Source of the DNA: Miniphocaeibacter sp012841535 | GTDB taxonomy: Bacteria > Bacillota > Clostridia > Tissierellales > Peptoniphilaceae | Strand: one strand, 5' to 3' | Length of the DNA: 19,720 bases | NCBI RefSeq assembly: GCF_049274025.1 | Contig: NZ_JBASRV010000003.1 | Shown here: in pieces, positions 14,050-19,720 of the stretch | How positions within the stretch are numbered: position 1 is the first letter of the stretch | How the letters are laid out: each line of letters opens with the position of its first letter | The notes under the pieces: generated by a model | Databases searched by the model: none | What the model was told of the DNA's origin: nothing | Seen by the model: the letters and a program-made list of their open reading frames with translations, nothing else | Program-made: the position numbers and the translations under genes

Positions 14050-14919
14050 ATGAAAATAATAGATTTGTTTAAATCAGGTAAACAGGTTATTTCCTACGAG
14101 GTTTTTCCTCCTAAAACCAGTGCAGGTATAGACTCTGTAAAGGTTGCAACAGAGGAAATAGCAAAATTAAATCCTGGTTTTATTAGTGTTACTTATGGAG
14201 CTAGTGGAGGAACTAGTGATTATACTGTTGATATTGCTTCTAATATTCAGAAATCCTTTAATGTTACTGCATTAGCACATTTAACTTGTGTTACTTCAAA
14301 TAAGGAAACAATTAAAAATCAATTGAAGAAGCTAAGAAATAATAATATTGAAAATATTCTTGCTTTAAGAGGGGATTTGCCTGAAGATATGGAAAAGTTT
14401 CGCAGTAGAGATTATAATTATGCTAGTGATTTAATGGAGGATATTAATAGTTTTGGTGATTTTTGCATAGGTGGGGCATGTTATCCAGAAGGCCATGTAG
14501 AGTCGGAACATTTAATTGATGATATTGAAACTTTAAAGAACAAGGTTAATATGGGGTGTGAATTTTTTATAACACAAATGTTTTTTGATAATAATATTTT
14601 ATATAATTTCTTATATAAATTAAGGGATGCCGGCATTACAGTTCCAGTTATTGCAGGAATTATGCCGGTTACAAATCCAAAACAAATAAAAAGAATTACT
14701 GAACTTTCAGGAACTCATTTACCTCAAAGATTTAAAACCATAGTAGATAAATTTGGACATAATCCAAAAGCAATGGCACAGGCAGGAATAGCCTATGCAA
14801 CTGAACAGATTATTGATTTATATGCCAATGGTGTTAATGGAATTCATGTTTATTCAATGAATAAGCCTGAAATCGCAAGAAGAATAAACAATAATTTATC
14901 GGAGATTGTAAATAATTAA
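14050..14919 (+). CDS. metF: Methylenetetrahydrofolate reductase
   Basis: A 289-residue FAD-dependent TIM-barrel enzyme that makes 5-methyl-tetrahydrofolate, the methyl donor for MetH. Family motifs: SYEVFPPKT near 20-28 (with the catalytic Glu), FISVTYGASGG near 48-58, HLTCVT near 77-82, NILALRGD near 98-105, CIGGACYPEGHVES near 141-154, FFITQMFFDN near 175-184, and PVIAGIMPVTNPKQIKR near 199-215. The length matches the short bacterial form without the eukaryotic regulatory domain. ATG at 14050 with GGGGG at 14040-14044. The stop overlaps the next start in TAATG, so the three met genes form one operon. The electron donor is unproven; clostridial relatives may use partners other than NADH. 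Confidence 0.96.
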   Translation: MKIIDLFKSGKQVISYEVFPPKTSAGIDSVKVATEEIAKLNPGFISVTYGASGGTSDYTVDIASNIQKSFNVTALAHLTCVTSNKETIKNQLKKLRNNNIENILALRGDLPEDMEKFRSRDYNYASDLMEDINSFGDFCIGGACYPEGHVESEHLIDDIETLKNKVNMGCEFFITQMFFDNNILYNFLYKLRDAGITVPVIAGIMPVTNPKQIKRITELSGTHLPQRFKTIVDKFGHNPKAMAQAGIAYATEQIIDLYANGVNGIHVYSMNKPEIARRINNNLSEIVNN

Positions 14920-15536
14920 TGAAGGATATAATTTATATACACAAGGCAGAACTTGGTGACTTTAATTTAAATAAAGATAGCATGATATATTATATGGGTC
15001 AAAAAAAATCTAAGGTAACTAGTGAAGTATTAAAAATAGTAGATGAGTCATTTGATGAAGTAAAAAATGATTTGGTTTTTAAAACTTGCTATAGAAAATA
15101 TGATTTAAAATTAAATAACAATTATGAAATAGATTTGGGTTTTGTAAAGACAAATTCTACTAATCTATATAAAAATTTAGAAAACTGTAAGGAGATTTAT
15201 GTTTTTGTTTCTACAATTGGATTTGGAATAGATAGAAAAATTAAAAAATATACCAACCTATCTCCGGTTAAGGCTTTGGCATTTCAAGGTATTGGTTCTG
15301 CTATTATTGAAGATTACTGTGATTACTTTAATAATTATATAGCTGAACTTGAAGATGAAAAGGGAAATAAATTAAAAACAAGGTTTAGCCCCGGCTACGG
15401 AGATTTAGATTTAGGTTTACAAGTTGATATTTTTAATAATTTAGAAGTAACTAAAAAGATAGGTGTTGTTTTAAATGATAGTTTATTAATGACACCATTA
15501 AAATCTGTATCAGCAATTATTGGAGTTTATAAATAG
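14919..15536 (+). CDS. Free-standing methionine synthase reactivation-domain protein
   Basis: A 205-residue cytoplasmic protein resembling the C-terminal AdoMet-binding activation domain (Met_synt_B12) of cobalamin-dependent methionine synthase. The key segment is TRFSPGYGDLDLGLQ (about 155-169), equivalent to the RxxPGY loop that binds S-adenosylmethionine, followed by a serine-rich end LMTPLKSVSAIIGV. It would let cob(II)alamin in MetH be reduced and remethylated. Because the MetH encoded 8 bases downstream lacks this domain, the pair is a split methionine synthase, as known from Thermotoga and several Firmicutes. ATG overlaps the metF stop; no good ribosome site, so translation is likely coupled. 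It has no catalytic part of its own. Confidence 0.85.
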   Translation: MKDIIYIHKAELGDFNLNKDSMIYYMGQKKSKVTSEVLKIVDESFDEVKNDLVFKTCYRKYDLKLNNNYEIDLGFVKTNSTNLYKNLENCKEIYVFVSTIGFGIDRKIKKYTNLSPVKALAFQGIGSAIIEDYCDYFNNYIAELEDEKGNKLKTRFSPGYGDLDLGLQVDIFNNLEVTKKIGVVLNDSLLMTPLKSVSAIIGVYK

Positions 15537-15544
15537 GAGATTTT

Positions 15545-17956
15545 ATGAATATATTAGATAAGATGAAAAAAGGACTCTTGTATTTTGATGGAGCACAGGG
15601 CTCAGTCTTACAAGAAATGGGATTAAAACCCGGAGAACTACCGGAAGTATGGAATTTAACAAATCCAAGTAAAATTATTGATATGCATAAGGGATATTTA
15701 GATGCTGGTTCAAATATAATTTTAACAAATACCTTTGGTGCAAATTCCTTTAAATTTACAGGGGAAAATAATAACTACTCTTTAGAGGAAATTATAAATG
15801 CAGCTGTAAAAAATGTAAGAAAGGCTTTTGAATTAACAAGTAATAAAAATGTTGAACACTATATTGCCCTTGATATTGGTCCAACTGGAAAACTGTTAAA
15901 GCCTATGGGAGAATTGGACTTTGAGGAAGCAGTTAATGTTTTTAAGGAAATTGTAGATTTAGGAGTAAAAAACAATGTCGATTTAATAGTTATTGAAACT
16001 ATGAATGATAGTTATGAAACTAAGGCTGCAGTTTTAGCCGCTAAGGAAAACTCCAATTTACCGGTTTTTGTTACAAATGTATATGATGAAAATAAAACTT
16101 TAATGACAGGGGCAGATCCTATAGCTATGATTTCCTTATTAGAAGGTTTAAGGGTAGATGCTATTGGAATGAATTGTAGTCTTGGTCCAGCTCAAATGGT
16201 GGATATTGTAAAAATATTTAAGGAATATTCGTCATTACCAATAATTGTAAATCCTAATGCAGGTCTACCTCGTAGTGAAAATGGAAGGACTGTTTATGAT
16301 GTAGATGCTGAGGAATTTTCCGACATTATGGTGGAAATAGTAAAAAATGGTGCTAGGATTATTGGTGGTTGTTGTGGAACTACACCGGAATATATTAAAA
16401 AGCTTGTGGAAAAAACTAAGGACTTAAAACCAGTTGAAATAGTTAAGAAAAACAATTCTTTTATTTCATCCTATACCCATGGAGTGGAATTTGGTAAAAA
16501 GCCCGTATTAATAGGAGAGAGAATAAACCCTACAGGGAAAAAGAAGTTTAAAGAAGCTTTAAGAAACCATGATATTAACTATATTTTAAATGAAGCAGTA
16601 AAGCAGGAAGAATTAGGTGTAAAAGCACTAGATGTAAATGTTGGGCTACCTGAAATTGATGAAGTTGAAATGATGGTAGATTCAATTAGAGAATTACAGG
16701 CTATAACGGATTTACCCTTACAAATAGACACATCAAATTACCAAGCCTTAGAAAAAGCCATGAGAATTTATAATGGAAAACCTATGGTAAATTCTGTAAA
16801 TGGTAAAAAAGAAAGTATGGATGCAATTTTTCCTCTTATAGCAAAATATGGTGGACTTGTTGTTGCCTTAACCTTAGATGAAAATGGTATTCCGGATAAT
16901 GTAGAAGGTAGAATAAAAATAGTAGAAAATATATATTCCTATGCAGAAAAATTTGGAATAGATAAAAAAGATATTATAATTGATACTTTAGCAATGACTA
17001 TAAGTGCAGATACTAGTTCTGCTTTAGTAACGCTGGGAACGCTGGAAAGAGTAAAAAAGGAATTTAATGGAATTACAAGTCTAGGAGTTTCTAATATTTC
17101 CTTTGGACTTCCAAATAGGGATTTAATAAATGGAACTTTTTTTGCAATGGCTTTAGAAAAGGGGTTAGATGCTGCAATTATGAACCCTAATTCTATTGAA
17201 ATGATGAAAACCTACTATGCTTTTAATGCTTTGTCAAACTATGACCCACAATGTAAAGATTATATAGACTTTGCATCAAATTTAGAAATAGATAGTAAAG
17301 TAATTAATAAAAATGAAAAATCTAAGAAGGTACAGGCTAAAGTAGGCTTACAAGATGCAATTATAAAAGGGTTAAAAGAAGAAGCGAATATAATTTCCAA
17401 AAGACTATTGGAAGAAAAAAAGCCTTTGGAAATAATTAATGAGGAAATAGTTCCGGCATTGGATATTGTAGGTATTGGCTTTGAAAATAAAACCCTTTAT
17501 TTACCACAATTATTAATGAGTGCAGAGGCAGCAAAAGAAGCTTTTGAAAATATAAAAGTATATTTAGAAAAAGCAGGACAAAGGGAAGAGAAAAAATATA
17601 GTATTGTCCTAGCAACAGTTAAAGGCGATATTCACGACATAGGGAAAAATATAGTTAAAGTCTTACTAGAAAATTATGGATTTAACATTATTGATTTAGG
17701 TAGAGATGTTTCACCTGAAATAATTGTTGAAACAGTAGTAAAAAACAAGGTGAAACTTGTTGGTCTTAGTGCCTTAATGACAACAACTGTTCCGGCAATG
17801 GAAGAAACCATAGAGCTATTAAGAAAAGAGGCACCTTATTGTAAGGTTATGGTAGGAGGAGCAGTATTAACTCCGGAATATGCAAAAATGATAAATGCAG
17901 ATTTCTATGGAAAAGATGCAATGGAGTCTGTAAGGTATGCAGAAAGTTTAATATAA
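15545..17956 (+). CDS. metH: Cobalamin-dependent methionine synthase lacking the activation domain
   Basis: An 803-residue modular enzyme that transfers the methyl group of 5-methyl-tetrahydrofolate through cobalamin to homocysteine. Homocysteine domain (about 1-295): zinc ligands C211 (GMNCSLGP) and C276-C277 (GGCCGTTP). Pterin-binding TIM barrel (about 317-580): IGERINPTGKKKF, LDVNVGLPEID, MVNSVNGK, SLGVSNISFGLPNR. Cobalamin module: helical cap (about 595-680), then GDIHDIGKN with D695-x-H697-xx-G700, H697 being the lower axial ligand, followed by GLSALMTTT and VMVGGAVLT in the Rossmann part. It stops at 803, where E. coli MetH (about 1227) continues into the activation domain, supplied here by the preceding gene. 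ATG at 15545 with AGGAG 6-7 bases upstream. Terminated by the repeat-borne hairpin 60 bases downstream. Confidence 0.97.
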   Translation: MNILDKMKKGLLYFDGAQGSVLQEMGLKPGELPEVWNLTNPSKIIDMHKGYLDAGSNIILTNTFGANSFKFTGENNNYSLEEIINAAVKNVRKAFELTSNKNVEHYIALDIGPTGKLLKPMGELDFEEAVNVFKEIVDLGVKNNVDLIVIETMNDSYETKAAVLAAKENSNLPVFVTNVYDENKTLMTGADPIAMISLLEGLRVDAIGMNCSLGPAQMVDIVKIFKEYSSLPIIVNPNAGLPRSENGRTVYDVDAEEFSDIMVEIVKNGARIIGGCCGTTPEYIKKLVEKTKDLKPVEIVKKNNSFISSYTHGVEFGKKPVLIGERINPTGKKKFKEALRNHDINYILNEAVKQEELGVKALDVNVGLPEIDEVEMMVDSIRELQAITDLPLQIDTSNYQALEKAMRIYNGKPMVNSVNGKKESMDAIFPLIAKYGGLVVALTLDENGIPDNVEGRIKIVENIYSYAEKFGIDKKDIIIDTLAMTISADTSSALVTLGTLERVKKEFNGITSLGVSNISFGLPNRDLINGTFFAMALEKGLDAAIMNPNSIEMMKTYYAFNALSNYDPQCKDYIDFASNLEIDSKVINKNEKSKKVQAKVGLQDAIIKGLKEEANIISKRLLEEKKPLEIINEEIVPALDIVGIGFENKTLYLPQLLMSAEAAKEAFENIKVYLEKAGQREEKKYSIVLATVKGDIHDIGKNIVKVLLENYGFNIIDLGRDVSPEIIVETVVKNKVKLVGLSALMTTTVPAMEETIELLRKEAPYCKVMVGGAVLTPEYAKMINADFYGKDAMESVRYAESLI

Positions 17957-17984
17957 AACAAAAAAATATTTACAGGGAAGAAAG

Positions 17985-18046
17985 ATAAGGTGACCCTAGA
18001 AAGTTGGACTTTTTCCAGAGCTGATTTATTGCTCTGGTTTTTTTAT
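17985..18046 (+). repeat. IS-end/terminator repeat, copy A (downstream of metH)
   Basis: ATAAGGTGACCCTAGAAAG followed by TTGGACTTTTT, then CCAGAGC (18015-18021), 9-nt loop, GCTCTGG (18031-18037) and seven T (18038-18044). The hairpin with T-run is a classic Rho-independent terminator that ends the metF-metH operon. The first half resembles terminal sequences of IS3-type elements (a TGACCCC-AAAAAGTTGG core is my recollection). Copy B lies at 19534-19595 in the same orientation. The 212-base gap 17957-18168 otherwise shows only a weak TATACT at 18144 ahead of brnQ. Confidence 0.75.
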
Positions 18047-18168
18047 ATTATCTTGTAGCTAATTATATTTAATTATTAATTTATTAATGTTTTTCAACTA
18101 TATTAGAAATAAAAAATAAGTTTTTTTAAAAAATCAATTGTAGTATACTTATATAGTTTGGAGGAATT

Positions 18169-19518
18169 ATGAAAAATAAAATTAAAGATTATATAACAAT
18201 TGGATCTATGCTTTTTGGATTATTTTTTGGAGCAGGGAATTTGATTTTTCCTGTAAATTTAGGACAAAATGCAGGAGCAAATATGCTTCAAACTATGATT
18301 GGTTTTTTAATTACAGCTGTAGGGCTTCCTCTATTAGGAACAATGGCAATGGGGATATCTGAAAATAGTAGCTTGTTTGAAATGACTACAGGAATAAATA
18401 AAAAATTCGGATATTTTTTCACTATAGGATTATATTTAACAATTGGACCGTTTTTTGCATTACCTAGACTTGGAACAGTTTCTTTTGAAGTAGGATTAAA
18501 ATCATTTATTGGAGAAGATAAAATAAAATTATTTTTATTGATTTTTACCTTTATTTTTTATATATTGGCATTTTTACTGTCACTAAAACCTTCGAAAATA
18601 ATGGTTTGGGTTGGGAAAGTATTAAATCCTATGTTCTTATTACTTTTATCTTCATTAATAATTATATCCTTTATAAATCCAATGGGAAATATTTCCAATG
18701 CTGAAATCCAAAGTAAATTTATTACAGGAGCTTTCAGGGAAGGTTTTATTGGAGGCTATAATACAATGGATGTTCTAGCTTCTTTAGCGTTTTCTATAAT
18801 AGTAATAAATAGTATAAAGGAATTGGGAGTAAAGGAGCCTAAAGAAATTGCAAAATACACTTTAAAATCCGGCATAGTAACTATGATACTAATGTCTATT
18901 ATATATGGTTCATTAGTTTATATGGGAGCTTCCAGTTTAGGAAAACTTAACTTATCTGAAAATGGGGGAATAGCTTTAAATCAAATTTCCAAATACTATT
19001 TTGGATTTTTTGGAGAAATTTTACTTGCGATTATAGTAATTGTTGCATGTTTAAAAACAGCCGTTGGTTTAATAACAGCCTGTTCAGAAATGTTTCATAA
19101 AATGTATCCTAAAATTAGTTATTTTAAATTTATTTGCTTAGTTACATTAATAAGTTTTGTTGTTTCAAATGTAGGTTTAAATTCAATAATAAAATTATCC
19201 CTACCGGTATTAAATTTCCTATATCCAATAGCAATAGTTTTAATAGCCTTGATTTTTTTATCACCATTGTTTAGAAACAATAAAAAAGTATATATAATTA
19301 CTATAATCTTTACAGCCTTTGCTAGTTTATTTGATGCATTAAATACAGTAGCTAAATCTATTGGAGATAATTATATTTTTGAAAAAGTTTTAAAAATTGC
19401 GTCTAATATTTTACCTTTCTTTGAAGATGGATTTGGTTGGATAGTACCGTCTATGTTAGGGTTAACTATTGGTATGGTCTACTTTAAAACCAATAGGGAA
19501 AAAATAAATAAGAAATAG
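18169..19518 (+). CDS. brnQ: Branched-chain amino acid transport protein, LIVCS family
   Basis: A 449-residue cation-coupled importer of leucine, isoleucine and valine with about 12 membrane helices. The family N-terminus is clear: YITIGSMLFGLFFGAGNLIFPVNLGQNAG, and further motifs TIGPFFALPRLGTVSFEVG (near 92-110), GFIGGYNTMDVLASLAF (near 190-206) and ACLKTAVGLITACSE (near 293-307) match BrnQ proteins. Length is normal and no break is seen. ATG at 18169 with GGAGG at 18160-18164. It stands alone between two direct copies of the IS-end/terminator repeat, so transcription starts and stops within its own unit. The adjacent repeats hint at a past insertion or rearrangement around this gene. Confidence 0.95.
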   Translation: MKNKIKDYITIGSMLFGLFFGAGNLIFPVNLGQNAGANMLQTMIGFLITAVGLPLLGTMAMGISENSSLFEMTTGINKKFGYFFTIGLYLTIGPFFALPRLGTVSFEVGLKSFIGEDKIKLFLLIFTFIFYILAFLLSLKPSKIMVWVGKVLNPMFLLLLSSLIIISFINPMGNISNAEIQSKFITGAFREGFIGGYNTMDVLASLAFSIIVINSIKELGVKEPKEIAKYTLKSGIVTMILMSIIYGSLVYMGASSLGKLNLSENGGIALNQISKYYFGFFGEILLAIIVIVACLKTAVGLITACSEMFHKMYPKISYFKFICLVTLISFVVSNVGLNSIIKLSLPVLNFLYPIAIVLIALIFLSPLFRNNKKVYIITIIFTAFASLFDALNTVAKSIGDNYIFEKVLKIASNILPFFEDGFGWIVPSMLGLTIGMVYFKTNREKINKK

Positions 19519-19533
19519 CTATAGAGAATTAAT

Positions 19534-19595
19534 ATAAGGTGACCCCAAAAAGTTGGATTTTTACCAGAGCGGATATTTTGCTCTGGTTTTTTTAT
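19534..19595 (+). repeat. IS-end/terminator repeat, copy B (downstream of brnQ)
   Basis: ATAAGGTGACCCCAAAAAG followed by TTGGATTTTTA, then CCAGAGC (19564-19570), 9-nt loop, GCTCTGG (19580-19586), seven T (19587-19593). Same build and orientation as copy A at 17985-18046; stem, loop length and T-run are identical and only a few bases differ. It ends brnQ transcription 15 bases after the stop codon. Confidence 0.75.
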
Positions 19596-19596
19596 A

Positions 19597-19720
19597 GGCT
19601 CTTTGTCAAATAGTGTTGATGAAGAAAATAATAATATTTGCGGTTCAAGCTAAGAAGCTTGAGCCGCTATTTCATTTTCAAAACCTTTAAACTTAAACTT
19701 ATGAAAACATAACATAATCC
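19597..19720 (+). mobile_element. Probable left end of an ISL3-like element (continues past the window)
   Basis: GGCTCTTTGTCAAATAG starts directly after repeat B; I recall this as a terminal sequence of ISL3-family elements in Firmicutes. It is followed by a strong hairpin, GCGGTTCAAGCT (19640-19651) with AGCTTGAGCCGC (19656-19667), and no reading frame yet in the 124 bases visible. A related but degenerate copy lies at 10348-10450. Whether a transposase gene follows cannot be seen. Nothing else is found in this gene-free end. Confidence 0.45.

Noticed and set aside
18118..18149. brnQ promoter at TATACT (18144-18149)
   Set aside because: The expected -35 position is only a T-run, so I do not list it as a supported promoter, although brnQ must have one after the upstream terminator.
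1..19720. tRNA, rRNA, CRISPR array, replication origin or phage genes
   Set aside because: No cloverleaf-like sequence, no regularly spaced repeats, no DnaA-box cluster and no phage-type proteins were seen anywhere in the window.

Overview
This AT-rich window (about 30% GC by eye) comes from a low-GC Gram-positive anaerobe. AGGAGG-type ribosome sites, lipoprotein signals, HrcA- and CtsR-type heat-shock operators, a BmpA-type nucleoside ABC importer and a CXXC micro-protein of the clostridial CD1871A type all point to the Firmicutes. The family Peptoniphilaceae (Peptoniphilus/Anaerococcus-like) is my best guess, but no rRNA or marker gene is present to prove it.

Layout. (1) 1-310: the 3' end of a gene for an Abi_C-type abortive-infection protein, followed by a hairpin that can serve as terminator from both sides. 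(2) 387-10270: a nucleoside salvage regulon. A DeoR-family repressor gene and deoB run leftward; from a shared regulatory region, deoC, a Bmp lipoprotein, an ABC ATPase, two permeases, punA and a pyrimidine-nucleoside phosphorylase run rightward. Together they import nucleosides, phosphorolyse them to free base plus (deoxy)ribose-1-phosphate, convert this to the 5-phosphate (DeoB) and cleave deoxyribose-5-phosphate to acetaldehyde and glyceraldehyde-3-phosphate (DeoC). (3) 10271-10585: no gene; it holds remnants that look like ends of an ISL3-family insertion sequence, including an RNA-type hairpin.

(4) 10586-12201, leftward: a three-gene redox operon made of a 44-residue membrane micro-protein ending in a CLEC motif, a polytopic membrane protein with two [4Fe-4S] ferredoxin motifs plus ten further cysteines, and a TlpA/ResA-like thioredoxin lipoprotein. 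(5) 12334-12780, leftward: a small heat-shock protein whose promoter carries both a CIRCE-like and a CtsR-like site. (6) 12973-13864, leftward: a DUF4430 lipoprotein and an ECF-transporter S-component, possibly a cobalamin uptake pair.

(7) 14050-17956, rightward: metF, a separate MetH-activation-domain protein, and a cobalamin-dependent MetH lacking that domain, i.e. a split methionine synthase with its methyl-donor enzyme. (8) 18169-19518: brnQ, a branched-chain amino acid transporter, flanked by two direct copies of a ~62-bp repeat that combines an IS-end-like sequence with a Rho-independent terminator. (9) From 19597 to the window edge: what looks like the left end of an ISL3-type element.

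No large unknown system is visible. The most interesting items are the micro-protein/ferredoxin/thioredoxin operon, the dual heat-shock control, the possible B12 pair beside metH, and the IS-end repeats that appear to have become terminators.
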